Below, piece by piece: positions 33,404-44,281 of a stretch of DNA of 64,000 bases. The stretch's first letter is position 1. Every line of letters begins with the position of its first letter. This stretch comes from Blastomyces gilchristii SLH14081 (taxonomy: Eukaryota; Ascomycota; Eurotiomycetes; Onygenales; Ajellomycetaceae): assembly GCF_000003855.2 (NCBI RefSeq), contig NW_003101680.1, positions 1,374,976 through 1,438,975 of the forward strand. Reading direction: 5' to 3'. Under the pieces are notes generated by a model. It was not told the origin of the DNA. It saw nothing but the letters and a program-made list of their open reading frames with translations, and made no database searches. The translations under genes and the position numbers were made by a program.

Positions 33404-35253
33404 TTGTTGTTGTCGCTGTTCTTGTTGGTGGTTGTTGGGGTGGTGCGTTTGGGGGTTATTGTGGTCGTGATGATTTTGATTTTGGGGGTGTTCGGGTTGA
33501 AGCGGTTGGGGATGGTCTTGAGGGTGGTCTTGATGATGATGGTTGTGATGGTGATGATGCCTGTTCGCGGTTAGAGCGAAGGAAGGGTCGTTGGCGGCTT
33601 GGAGGAGCGAAGGGTCTATTTGTAGATCTGGGAGGTCCCCAGACATCATGGGCGCGCTGGCGAGGGCCTGAGAGGCGAGCGTACTGATGCCGTTGCGGAT
33701 GATCGCCGGCGGTCGAGTGTAAGCAGAGCTAGTGCTGCTTTGGGCGCGTTGGGCGGTATTGCTCCCGTTGTTGGAAGTGGACGTAGAGGACCTCTTGCGG
33801 GACGGATCACGCTTGGAGATTTCATCTCTCAGCCTCTTGTTCACGTCCCTGCAGAGTATCTCGATGGCCTTGACCTTTATAGCGTGGTTCGGATCGGCTT
33901 CCCCAGCGGCGAGGATCCGCTGGAGTAGCTCGGAGCCCTTGATCCACCTCTCTTTAAGCTCGTTCCAATGTTCATCGCCAGCTTCCAGCTTGCTCGTGAA
34001 ATGATCCGCCTTGAGGGTCTGGTAAAACGCATTCCGTATCTGCCTGCTCTCCTCAGGGTTGATCCCCAACGCATTCTTAGCCTCCGCAATAGTCATCCTC
34101 CGCTGCAATGTCCGCATGCGCTTCGTGACATCCGTACACACGACATCCAATGCCAACGCCTTGGCCTCAATCTGGCCCGAATTAGGCCAGAAGACACTCC
34201 GCAGGTGTGGAGATTCATCAATCAACCGATTCTTCGCTGCCTGCCACTTCTCCGGCCCGGCAATCGTCTTCTTAATAAACCCAGCCTCCTCGCAAATACG
34301 CTGGAAATGATCCCGAAGCTGCCGATACATCTCATTATCCAAGCTCAGATACTGCTTGCTCTCATCAATCGTCGTCTCGGAGGGGAACCGCGGCGGCCCC
34401 GGCGGATCTGCAGGTAGGCCCGCCCACCCTCTCGTTCTCCGCCGTCTTTTCCGCGTTGCCCATCTCTCCTCGCTCTCCGCCTGCAAACGCTCCAACCTCG
34501 CCTTCCTCTTTGCCAGCACCTCCGGCGACAACCTAGGCGACGGCGGACGCTGTTGAGCTACGTCCCCTCCAGGATCCGTTACGATCGGTTGGCCCCCCGC
34601 AGCCTCCATATTCCCGTCCGGCCTATAAGTTTCCTGCTGGAGCGCCAACAGACCCTCATCACCGCTCAGCGTCGCCGCTGGGGCCGTCGACGCAGCAATA
34701 CCTGTAGCGGCAGCTGTAGCCGTAGAAGCTGTCGCGGCCATTGTCGACTGGGCTTTCATCCCATTAGGGACGCGCAACAGCCATCGATTCTTCGCACGGA
34801 CTCGCATCAGCTCCCGCTCCTTGATCTCATACCCTTCTTCGTTGAGGATACGGAGCATGTCCCGCTGGCTGGTGTTTCGCTCCCAGAGCTCCTTGATGCG
34901 AGCGACGAGGCGTGCATTTTTATGAGCGGGGTTTTGCTTCGAGGGGAATCCCCATCGTTTGAACTGGGTTTGGAAGGCTCGTTTACTATGGTGTAGAATA
35001 AGGCCCGATTGGGGCATGCTCGGTTACTTCCTGATGCGGTAGAGAGGGGATGTATGCGATTTGTTGTATAAAATAAAGGAAAATGTATAATGATAATAGG
35101 AACGTTCTGGATGCGAAGCCGGATATATACAACTCACCTTGGCGCAAACTGATAGCACACCTTCATATACTCCATAATCTCCTCGAGCGCCTTCTTATCC
35201 TCGATATACATCTTATAGCAGATGTCGCGTTTACCATCCCAGTCGTATACCAT
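33050..35253 (-). CDS. Clr5-domain protein with His-rich and poly-Gln tracts, two exons
   Basis: The Clr5 domain (PF14420) is named after S. pombe Clr5, a silencing factor; function in filamentous fungi is mostly unknown. Exons are complement(35138..35253) and complement(33050..34985), with a 152-nt intron (GTGAGT...CATAG) and 683 residues. The first exon encodes MVYDWDGKRDICYKMYIEDK through the helix EIMEYMKVCYQFAP. Splicing continues as SKRAFQTQFKRWGFPSKQNPAHK, so the intron lies inside the domain. The middle is basic (RKRRRRTRGWAGLP), with repeated helical units of the type MRTLQRRMTIAEAKNALGINPEESRQIRNAFY. Near residue 540 there is a His-rich stretch (RHHHHHNHHH), then QRQQQ with about 17 glutamines (about 563-580). 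The tail SFNYVDPMLHSPFLPVPIYLRIHP looks ordered. The upstream exon is too short to have been found without splicing. Confidence 0.85.
33366..33414. repeat. CAG/CAA trinucleotide tract encoding poly-Gln
   Basis: On the coding (-) strand, about 17 consecutive CAA/CAG codons, interrupted between the two codons, so the tract is mixed and probably more stable than a pure CAG run. Confidence 0.92.
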
Positions 35254-36507
35254 CTTTACCTCCTTTTTTTATTATTTTAATTTTCGTCTTTTTCCCTTGT
35301 CTTACATATAAGATTCAAGAATGTAATTTTAGGAATTCGACTTTCACCCCCTCCCCTCCCACACGTGCGTGCAAGCTGTTCGTTGCAAGCTGTCCTGATA
35401 TCGTTTTGCCTGGTATGGTATGGAACTAGTTCGCTGGTTGAATGGCCGATGCGAGATCTGGTGTCGTGTGGGCTGCCGTAGGACAGGAGAGAAAAATGAG
35501 GTTGGCGGTTGTTGCGATCTACCGTACTCCGTAGTGTGGGACAGAGCCGCCCGTGGGTGGGATTATATAAGCCAGCCAGATCTGGGGGTCTGTGCGTGCC
35601 AAGACCTGGACCTGGAGAGATGTGATTCGATTTACAGGCGTACTGTCAAAAACGTCAACGGAATACTCCGTCTGTTTTTTTTTGGTCAACCAGTCTGGAT
35701 TGCAATGCTACCTGAAAAGACTCACTCAAGCTTTCAAGAAACCCTAGGATATTCTCGTCAGGTAGTTAAACTAAAACTGTGTACACGCCGATGAAAATGA
35801 GTGGAAGCTGGCCAACCCGTCTTTTCAAGCAACGGAATAAAAAAATGAAAAATGAAAAATGAAAAAGAAAAGAAAATAAACGAGAAAGACGATAGTGATG
35901 CTGCTGTTTCCCATCCTTTGATTCAGTCAAAACGCCCAAAAAAACCCATGTAGCCATCACAGGAAAAACAACCAAGCATGCCGGCGTATAATGATAAAAT
36001 AAAAAAAATAAAAATAAAAGAGACTCAGTTGGAGGTATCCCGTGAAAAATTTCCTCCGGAGAATGAAAATGAGATGCGGAGAGGAAATAGATGCAAAAGC
36101 CTGACAGCAGAAGGAAATGAAGGAACCTGCCCATCCTTGCACGAAATAAAAACGCCTTACCCGTTAAAGATCCAGAACAAGAACGCCATACCAAACTGTT
36201 CACAGGTAGACCGTGCACAACCTCGACTTTGTTCGCCCCTGTGCACGAAAATAGGGACTTTATATAGAACGCATATAGTCATTGCCCTTGGTCACGGATC
36301 CCGCCGAAGTTCGCAATATAAAAACAGAAGCCAAAAAATATAACACACGAAACAGAGAGAGAGAGAGACAGAGTGCGGGAGAGAGAGAGCGAGAGAGAAC
36401 GCTAACTCACTTCGTCATGGTCGTTATAGATATACGTGGCGATAAATCTCATGGTAGTAATAAAGACGAATAAAGAACCCAAAAAAAGAAAAAGAAAAAA
36501 AAAAAAA
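35254..36507. other. 1.25-kb spacer, Clr5 promoter and downstream gene 3' flank
   Basis: Clr5 gene promoter on the left. To the right, A-rich/AAATA repeats near 35840-36020, (GA)n near 36355-36400, and A-rich sequence before the next stop codon. Frames here are repeat translations. No gene supported. Confidence 0.5.
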
Positions 36508-37794
36508 TCAAGACTTCCTCTTCACGCTCAACTTCCTGCCCATTTTGAAAAGCTTTGTCCGCAGCCAGGTAATGAATAGAACCCAAGCGCTCTTCGGGCT
36601 CTCAAATGTGCGACTGCGGTTACCATGCGTATAGTCATAGTCACCAATCGCATCACCGCGCTTCTCATTGATTGACTTGCGACCGGAACCGCGGCCTTCA
36701 GAGGAATTTCTCTTGTCATTGGAGCGTCTACGGAGGGAAGCTGCGGTGGACAGTGAATTTAATTGCTGCTCCTTTTTCTCCTGTCGTCGGAGTTCACGAT
36801 TCTGGGCTTTCATGCTTTGCTTCTCCAGCTTGCGCTGTTTGGCCGCCTCTTTGTCCTCAAACGCTTGTCGGGCAGCCTCGACGGCAGCCGCTCTAGCTGC
36901 CGGGTCCGTATTGGTACGGGTCCTTGAGCGGAAGGTAAATTCAAGAGAGTTTCTTGAAAGGGGTGAAGGAGTTTCATAGCTCCCTCGGGCATGGTTTGCT
37001 AGGACTGGGGCGGAGATATTTGTAAATGAGGTAGTGTTGATCTGATATGGCTGTGTCTCCGATGCTGGCGCGAAATCCCGACTGACGGACGTTGTGTCAT
37101 CCAAGTCCGTGCTGAACTGGCCGGCGTCTGTAGACTGTTCACTCTCAAGGACGGAATTTTGATAGGACTGACTTATAGGCGGAGTATAGGGCCGTGGAGT
37201 CAGGCGCATGGGATGAACATATTGAGATCCTGGTTTATGTGTGGTAGACGAAGTTGTGGCAGAAAATTGCGATGTCCCACTTGTAGATCTATTGTGGGAG
37301 GTCCGCCCAGTTCTCCGGGACGAAGCAATGTCAGCGTACCTCCGATCGCGGTCAAGATTCGTATAGATTCCTAGTCCTTCATTTTCAAGGGCAGATCGAT
37401 CAAGGTCGATGGATGTCGAGTCGTTATGGTTAGATCTCTTGAGATGCGATCTGATCGTCCCCTTTGGCTTGGTTGATCGATCACTTCGCGGCCCACGGAA
37501 CGGCATGGTTGTGGAGTTGTCGTGTATCCAGGTCTGTTTCGATGATGGTTGCGAAGGTAGAATGGTAGTGTTGGCTAGTGAAGCGGAGCGCTTGTCGTGC
37601 ACTGATGGGAAAGGTTGCGAGTCTTCCGAACCGTCAAGTCTAGATGGCGAGCTTGTTGAGCGTGGAGAGGAGCGGTTTGTTCGTGCACTTACGAAGCGCG
37701 TAGCTCTTATGGCAGCTCTAGCATCGTCGTCTTTATATCCAAAATGTTGGTGGGGAGGGCTCAAAGAGGTCTTTTTTAGCTTGGGAGGAGCCAT
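36508..37794 (-). CDS. Unrecognised Ser/Arg-rich basic protein
   Basis: 428 residues, single exon, not recognised. Residues 1-280 are Ser/Thr/Arg-rich and disordered-looking (MAPPKLKKTSLSPPHQHFGY at the start). Residues about 290-340 form a strongly charged coiled-coil-like helix (RAAAVEAARQAFEDKEAAKQRK, then LEKQSMKAQNRELRRQEKK). The C-terminus is very basic (FESPKSAWVLFITWLRTKLFKMGRKLSVKRKS) with a short hydrophobic/aromatic WVLFITWL stretch flanked by Lys/Arg that could be a membrane-associating amphipathic element. The conserved-looking coiled coil and tail support a real gene. Similar single-copy proteins of unknown role occur in related fungi, from general recollection, not a search. 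Confidence 0.68.
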   Translation of the reverse strand: MAPPKLKKTSLSPPHQHFGYKDDDARAAIRATRFVSARTNRSSPRSTSSPSRLDGSEDSQPFPSVHDKRSASLANTTILPSQPSSKQTWIHDNSTTMPFRGPRSDRSTKPKGTIRSHLKRSNHNDSTSIDLDRSALENEGLGIYTNLDRDRRYADIASSRRTGRTSHNRSTSGTSQFSATTSSTTHKPGSQYVHPMRLTPRPYTPPISQSYQNSVLESEQSTDAGQFSTDLDDTTSVSRDFAPASETQPYQINTTSFTNISAPVLANHARGSYETPSPLSRNSLEFTFRSRTRTNTDPAARAAAVEAARQAFEDKEAAKQRKLEKQSMKAQNRELRRQEKKEQQLNSLSTAASLRRRSNDKRNSSEGRGSGRKSINEKRGDAIGDYDYTHGNRSRTFESPKSAWVLFITWLRTKLFKMGRKLSVKRKS

Positions 37795-37956
37795 TTTGCT
37801 GGTGGGTTGGTTCTGTGAAATATAAGAATAATTCTAGTAAGGTTTATACCTCCGGGCATATGCTTTCTAGTGGGTCATCTATGATGTATCGAACTCAAGT
37901 TAATATACCTTGAGTATGCCGATACAAGAAGGAGAGCTTTTAGGGTTAAGGTTGTT

Positions 37957-38160
37957 TTGTTGTATGACCCTACCCGCACGGGTGAACCGTGGTGTTCGGC
38001 GGGTCCGGGGTTGCAACCTTCAAAGGGATTCAAGAGAGCGTTTGCCAAAACCGGTGAAGGGAGATATCCGGATAGAAAGGGAATCCCGATTCAAGGATAT
38101 GTTATATTGGGGACTTTTGGGGCGGTTGCTTTGGCCGCAGAGTTTCAAGAGAAGCAGTAG
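37957..38160 (+). other. Possible terminal exon of a small membrane protein, unrecognised
   Basis: Frame reads LLYDPTRTGEPWCSAGPGLQ, then PSKGFKRAFAKTGEGRYPDR and KGIPIQGYVILGTFGAVALAAEF, with a plausible single membrane helix near the end. A TTTTAG acceptor just upstream (about 37943) would lead into KVVLLYDP. No upstream ATG exon with matching phase was found, and no family recognised. An overlapping frame runs through the same bases, so chance is possible. Confidence 0.28.
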
Positions 38161-38161
38161 C

Positions 38162-38183
38162 CGTCGTCGTCGTCGTCGTCGTC
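38162..38183. repeat. (CGT)n microsatellite
   Basis: About seven CGT units in the spacer. Confidence 0.9.
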
Positions 38184-39296
38184 GGCTAAAAGCTTAAAGT
38201 TTGAAGGAGCAAAACCAAGCAGAAGCAGCAGATTCATCCATACTGCTGGTTGCCGTAATAATAAACATGTATCGACATAAGAGACGAAGCGAAGTGACGC
38301 GGGAGCCACCTAAACCACGTCAAGCTGAAAGCTGGTGGAGAGAGGAGGAGGAGGAGAGAAAGATTGGTGTTGAGATGTTGAGATGTTGAGAAGTTGGCAA
38401 AGCCGCAGCCGGCAGCGCAGCGGCGAGCGCAGTTGCACCGTATGTATCGTATCTGGTACTGTAACTACTGCCCATACAAAATACAAGTATACGCGATGTT
38501 TGTTGCGCGGTGTGTATTTGTCGTATCGCTGATTCGCTGCCTCCCCGGTGTTTCAGTAAGCTGGTTACCGCCCCGGTACCGATAACGCCGCTAGTGGCTT
38601 GGGGACTTGGCGTGTGGTGACGTTCTGATTAGCTCAGCTGGCATCTGTCAGCAACTTTCAAGCAGCCAGCGATTTTGGTCTGGATCAGAGTTTGGAAGCG
38701 AAAAATCAAATATCATCATCTAGCTATGCGTAAGTTCTAATCGTGGAAGTGGGAGGAAGATAAGCTCCAGCATATCGATACGCGAGCTGCAATCTTGGAA
38801 CGTTCAGACCTCTAGGGAGCTACGGAGTATACAAAGTTTCAAATGAAGCTACGATAAGCTTCAGTCCCGCACACAAACAACAAACATATAATAATAGCTC
38901 TATGCTCTTGTTTTATTTCGCAATATGATGTTGTTTCAGACCCCGCCTTTTTCCCACATCTTCAAAAATCTTTTTTTTTTTTTTCTTTTTAAACAGTTAA
39001 TCCGTACAGTCGACGTTGGTATCAGACCCCGCATTACTAGATATTCCATTGCCTCCTCCATCGCCATCGACCTCCGTGTTCACGGAAAATAACCATAAAA
39101 GGGATAACTTTACAGCCAAACAATACCGCTGCAGAATGTTAATGTCACAGCTGGCACTTTGATGGTAATAACTCTGCAGCCCATCCAAATGTTGAAAAGC
39201 GGCTCAACTGCTGTCCAGTGCATGGCCCCATGTGAACAAGCCACCTGAGACACCTGTAGACAGGTGTCTGACACAGTTTCTGCCCAGCAGCAGCAT

Positions 39297-39324
39297 ATTA
39301 TTATTATTATTATTTATTTATTTA
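39297..39324. repeat. (TTA)n microsatellite
   Basis: About 28 bp of TTA/TTTA repeats with no coding context. Confidence 0.88.
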
Positions 39325-39531
39325 TACTTACGCGGAGAGTCCCAGGCAAGTGCGTTTCTGCGGACCTGTCCCGAACACGCCTCCCCTCGTACTCAAAAAT
39401 CAATCATGGCTGAAAACTCCGCCAAATACCTTCTTCTGTAGCTTTTACTGGGCTGGGTGATTTTGCAGGCAAAACAACCCGAGCCAGTGGTGTTGGCCGC
39501 CCTAAAAACCAGCAGGTAGTTAGTTATTACT

Positions 39532-39555
39532 GTACATGTACATGTACATGTACAT
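39532..39555. repeat. (GTACAT)4 palindromic hexamer repeat
   Basis: Four perfect GTACAT units. Because GTACATGTAC is self-complementary, the tract can form a hairpin. Confidence 0.9.
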
Positions 39556-41424
39556 ACTTATACTTATTTCAACAAGTGGATTCCACATTCTTTTACACAC
39601 GCAGGGATTTGATGAATCTCTTCCAACGGATGGCTGCGGAAAACTGATTTTATCCTCTGCAAAATAGATGTTCTCAGTGGCCATGGATTTAACAACAAAC
39701 AAGCAGGCACAAAATGTGACAGCGAAAAAAGCGCACAGCCACGGAGAGAGAAACAGGGCTGCTTGGAAGTTTGCATGTATGGAGTAGATAGCATCAACAT
39801 GTGGCGATGGCGGTCCACACGTCGCCGGGATACGCAAGTAGAGGAGGAATATTAATAATAATGGCTACAAGAGTATGGAGCATGGACAGGCTGTAATCCT
39901 TAATAATTCGTTTTTCGTATGCAACTCCTCGATGCAACGAAGAAACCCTTACGATCTATCCTCTCCAGCCTTCTCAGCCACATCTAACTTAACTACTCCG
40001 CACATATGTGCATTATTGCAATGATGCCAACACCTATTTTATGTCGGTTTCAGCCCCTCGCCTCAACCAAAGAATTGCAAAAATAAAAAAACGGCATCGA
40101 TCCAGGTTCCACCTCAGTCCCGGGGGTGGCAGTAAGTGGGGTTCCTTGTTCCCACTCATTATTCCATAAATTTTTGTATACGTCGGTTATAATAATAGTT
40201 AATGCAGCTGGCATGCCATGCCTGCCACTTTCCATAATAAAAAAGCAGGAAAGTGGTAGAAGTGGTAAAAAGCAAATCACGTCATCCCCGCCACCAAACC
40301 CTCAAGTTGTTTTCCCATTCCAAGCTTCACTCTCCCCTTCTTCGGGTCTCGTCTCAGCTCTCTTAACCTTCCTACATATTTTTCTCTTTTTTTAGATGCT
40401 GACAGCCCATTTTGCCGCATGACGTGAATCCTGGCCGGGGTGACAGGAGAGGGCGATGATGATGAGGGTTGAGCGCGGGGTTCGTTGCATTTCGTTCTTC
40501 ATCTAGGTAGATAACCAGCCAAAATAGTCCAAGATTCTGGTCTGGGCATTGTTTTGATTTGCTTCATATGCTTGATGATTGGTGGTTGCTTTTTGGTACG
40601 AGATTGTTTAAGACATGGGCCTGGTATTAGTTCTATGAATGACAGGATATGACAGGTCTAGGCTTCTCTGGAGTTGAAGGGATGTGATGATTCATTGAAT
40701 ACACAGTAAAGTAATGAGTTGATGAAGATTTGAACATTCAACTCACCTATCACTTTATTAAGATTAAGATTAGTTAGTTAAACTTAGTTAATTGATATAG
40801 TTATTAACTAACTTAATAATAAGTTTTGACACTTGTCTCTTCCTCATCAAAACCTTTTTCAGGCCGTTTTCTCTATTGATAATTTTATACTTGAAAGTGA
40901 CCTCCTTGGTTGAATACACTTCTGAGAAAGAATCCCTCAGTTATCAGAAACATACACTTTTTATCCCCAAGATCTTGCTTCATTGAATTTTTTGTAAATA
41001 TTATTTTCTCAAAATCACTGGCTATTAGAAGAAAGAGAGAAATATGTTATAAGCAAGCTTAATCATCAAACTTTATCTCATCGCTTAAGTTACTAAAAAT
41101 TTCTTTTCACTTGTATTCTTGCAGTATGAAACTTGGATAGATTCCCACGAGTGTGCGTGAGGCTGTTCGTCCAGAGTTATCTGTGCCTCTTTATACTTCC
41201 TCTATTTGATGGCATATAGCGATAGTGGTTTTCCAAAGAATGAATCCCTTTATTTTAACCTCCCGTTGCAGCACCGTTTTACCTCTCGGAATATGTTCCA
41301 ATATAAAAAGGCAATATCGATACATGTAAAATAGGCAAATAGGGTATATTGTTTCTTACATTCCACTATATAACAACGTATACTAGACATTGCTAATCAC
41401 AGAGGGATAGTGCTGAGTCCTGTC

Positions 41425-43215
41425 TTAAAACGAGATCCTAAACACCAAAGCTTGGACATCAAGATCGAAGCCGGATGTATCCGCGTACTTGAATTTTCCA
41501 AAGTTAAGATGGCCTATGTTTTAAATTATTAGCACCTCGTGGTAAAAGAAAAAGCAATTCATTTGGAGGGGGGGGGGGGGATGTATGGGAAAAAACAGAC
41601 CATCTTGGGTGGTATAGTCGTTATCACTGAAACTAATCAAGAAGTACTCCTTCTCTCTCCCCTTTCCATAACCACGACCACAACCCTTCCTAACACAATC
41701 CCGCTCATCAACGGGAACCAGAGCTAGACTCTCCCATTTCTCATTCAGCAGCATCTTGTCTTGCTCCCCTCCATTGTGCAAGCCGAACTTCCCCAGCTCT
41801 GAATCGAGATTATAATCGATAAATTCGCAATACTCAGCTGGCTCAATCCCGTCATTCAACTCCCCGTCGCTTGACGCAATGGAGCCAGTAGCTGCGTCAT
41901 ATTTCTCCGACTTGATATCTGTCGTGTCGCTTGTTATTGCGAAAATGTCCGCCTGCCGGTAGACAGAGCGAGACTCAGCCTGCCCGTGTCCGGAATCGGA
42001 GTCCCGCGATAGAATCAAGAAGTCTCCGCTGGGTAGCATGTGGATTTCCGACTGCGATGCAACAATACGTGACTCCTCCTGGTCCCCTTTAGACCTATCT
42101 GGGTACGTTGGGAGCGTGACGACGTACTCGTGCGTGTACTGCACTTTGTAGCCCGAAATATCATACTCTAGGAGCCGGGCCTGTTTCCGATTTATCTTTT
42201 TTGGGCCGCCCTCCTGATTCAAACCTGACTGGATCATGACAAACAGGTTCTTACCGTCTGGCGAGATTGTCAGCGCCTCGAAGCCTTGGTTGTTGTTTCG
42301 TCCCGATTCCGTGTCTTTAGGTACGGGCATCTGCTCCGGGTCGTAGATTGGTGGGGAGGCGGCACTGAAGCTGAGACTTCCATTTCGACGCGGGAGATAT
42401 GCTTCGGGCGGTTGGATTGCTCGGATCATTTTACCCTGACGTGTGAATTGATAGACATACGGTCCGTATTCGTCAGATATCCAGAAAGTTCCATTGCTGC
42501 CAAGGGCAAGTCCCTCGGTATCCATACTGATGCGATGTCCGCCTGGTCCTTCGTTGCTGCCGAATCCGTCACCGGTGTATGTAGCTCCCGGCAAGGGCGG
42601 AAACCCGGGAAATTCTATGAAGCCGGTGGCATCTGCGTCGAGGCCGGTGGTGGGGGTTCCGTCGGGTCCTGTAAGAAGCACGGTGTCTAGGTGCTTTATT
42701 TGGAGATTAGGCTTAGAAGGCCTTTTCACAGATGCTTTATTGTTAGGCTTGAAGGAGAGAGACAGCTTTTGGATACGTGACTGGACGTTTAGAGTCCCAT
42801 TGGTGTTCCTATGTTATGCATTGTCAGCTAATAATTCATACCGCCATAAGCAGGCCTAACACAATCCATGCCGTGAAGAAAAACAAGAGAAAAAAAAAAA
42901 ATTTAGTCCTTCTCACCATCCACGATCCGGTAACGCCCAAGCGATCCCTTCATATGTGCCATCTTTCCTCCTATGCCAGGAAGAAGGCTCAATAGCCAGG
43001 GAGCTACCAATTCCGCCCATGGTATCGCCGTATTTGTCAACGGCATTGGACGGCACGAATCCATATCCCTCTAAGCCATGGTACTTGTAGGTATTGCCTC
43101 CGCAGGTTACCTTCTTGACCAAATCTTTATCCTTCCCCCTGTGTGGAGGTCCAGCACTCGCGACACTCAAAAGCGCACATGCACAGGACAGCGATGTAAA
43201 CAAGATGGACCACAT
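41425..43215 (-). CDS. Secreted esterase-like/phytase-like propeller protein, three exons
   Basis: The family (esterase-like/phytase-like, PF13449) consists of secreted beta-propeller proteins with an undefined substrate. Exons are complement(42917..43215), complement(41601..42808) and complement(41425..41513); introns are 108 and 87 nt. Phases close to 531 residues. Residues 1-21 are a signal peptide (ILFTSLSCACALLSVASA). Family features: YHGLEGYGFVPSNAVDKYGDTMGG, GTLNVQSRIQKLSL, ADATGFIEFPGFPPLPGATYTGDGFG, RISMDTEGLALGSNGTFWISDEYGPYVYQF, NQGFEALTISPDGKNLFVMIQS, LLNEKWESLALVPVD and YFLISFSDNDYTTQDGHLNFG. The tail FDLDVQALVFRISF comes from the small third exon; without that splice the ORF would run into an unrelated sequence. 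Charged acidic pockets in these repeats may bind metal (inference). Confidence 0.87.
41568..41580. repeat. 13-nt G run in esterase intron 2
   Basis: On the coding strand it is a C13 run inside the last intron (41514-41600), 21 bases after the donor. Confidence 0.93.
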
Positions 43216-44281
43216 GATGGGCTGGTTAAGCGGTCGCGATGCTCATCTCCCAAAACAAAAGGACTTGAACAGAATAGCTATTTGCGAAGAGCATCCTGGG
43301 GTCCTTATGTAGGAGCCATCCCTGAATCCGTGAGCTCATTTCTTCCAGCTCCCTGCTCCTTCAAGCGTGGGAAACCTCTCCACCCCCAGGAATCGAAATT
43401 ACATTCTCCACGAGCTCGCTTGTCACCATCCCTGAATCCGTGAGCTCATTTCTTTCAGCTCCCTGCTCCTTCAAGCTGGGGAACCTCTCCACCCCCAGGA
43501 ATCGAAATTACATTCTCCACGAGCTCGCTTGTCAATTTTCTGAAGCTATGACTTGCAGTTAATAAAAATGGGAGGAAGTCATTAGAAAGTAACAGCCAAT
43601 CCCGCAACGTTACATCTGCCAGTGCAACGATGAACCGAAGCGCCTGGGCTCTGGCCTGTATTAGTCGAGAGGGACCTGGATGTTCTTCCTCCACATCCGA
43701 TACCCCAGTCCTGTTATTCAAAAAAGGCCCAGTAAGCTGCGAGGCAGAATTTCTTTTGCCATCTCCTCAGGAACCACGCAGTGAAAAGCGCAGAACGTGA
43801 GGAGATCGCAGCGGCCAATCGAACCTGGTGCATCTTGGCAATCTTCTAGATAGTTTGGCCCGGTGAGTTGAGTTTGCTAACCTTGTAGGTTTTGCTCCCC
43901 TCTGTTCCTGAACAAGAAGCTAGAAGAAGAGATAAAATCCTTTCAGTTTATGAGGGTGATGAGTTTGTGCGATAGTATTGCGGTTTTATAATCGATCATG
44001 CAATTACGGTAGTTGTTTCGCGTGTGGCTCCGCGACGATTGTGGCCCTACAACATTCTACTTTGGCAAAACACAGCGAACAGAAAGTCGTGAACAGAGGA
44101 AGAGCGTAAATAACATTATTAACATTTTTCACCCAAATTTTTAAATACTTACCCTGAACAGCTCCGCCTTACTATCGCATTCATTATGTTAATCAATACC
44201 TGTGCCCTAAAGGAAAGAAATGCCGTATCCACAAGAAATATCCCAATCTCAATAGATCAAGGCAAGAGAAACTGAAGCAAC
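43216..44281. other. 1.07-kb spacer with a 110-bp tandem duplication
   Basis: Upstream region of the esterase gene (left), the 110-bp tandem repeat (43316-43534), then unremarkable sequence to the stop of the next gene. A minus-strand frame at 43455-43721 runs through the duplication but has no family resemblance. Confidence 0.55.
43316..43534. repeat. Tandem direct duplication, 110 bp x 2
   Basis: Copy 1 at 43316-43425 and copy 2 at 43426-43534 both run from CCATCCCTGAATCCGTGAGC through CCCCAGGAATCGAAATTACA to GCTCGCTTGTCA. They differ only at a few positions (TTCTTCC versus TTCTTTC; GCGTGGGAAACC versus GCTGGGGAACC). It lies 101-319 bp upstream of the esterase start codon. Confidence 0.95.

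Larger units (their letters stand above)
37795..41424. other. 3.6-kb gene-poor region with microsatellites
   Basis: Left: promoter of the 36.5-kb gene and a possible small exon (37957-38160). Middle: (CGT)n at 38162-38183, (TTA)n at 39297-39324, (GTACAT)4 at 39532-39555. Right: an AT-rich, CpG-poor island (about 40590-41400). No convincing protein-coding gene. A non-coding transcript cannot be excluded. Confidence 0.5.

Noticed and set aside
43455..43721. Minus-strand 88-codon frame MNNRTGVSDVEEEHPG...
   Set aside because: Runs through the 110-bp tandem duplication, lacks family resemblance, and the downstream half is repeat-derived.
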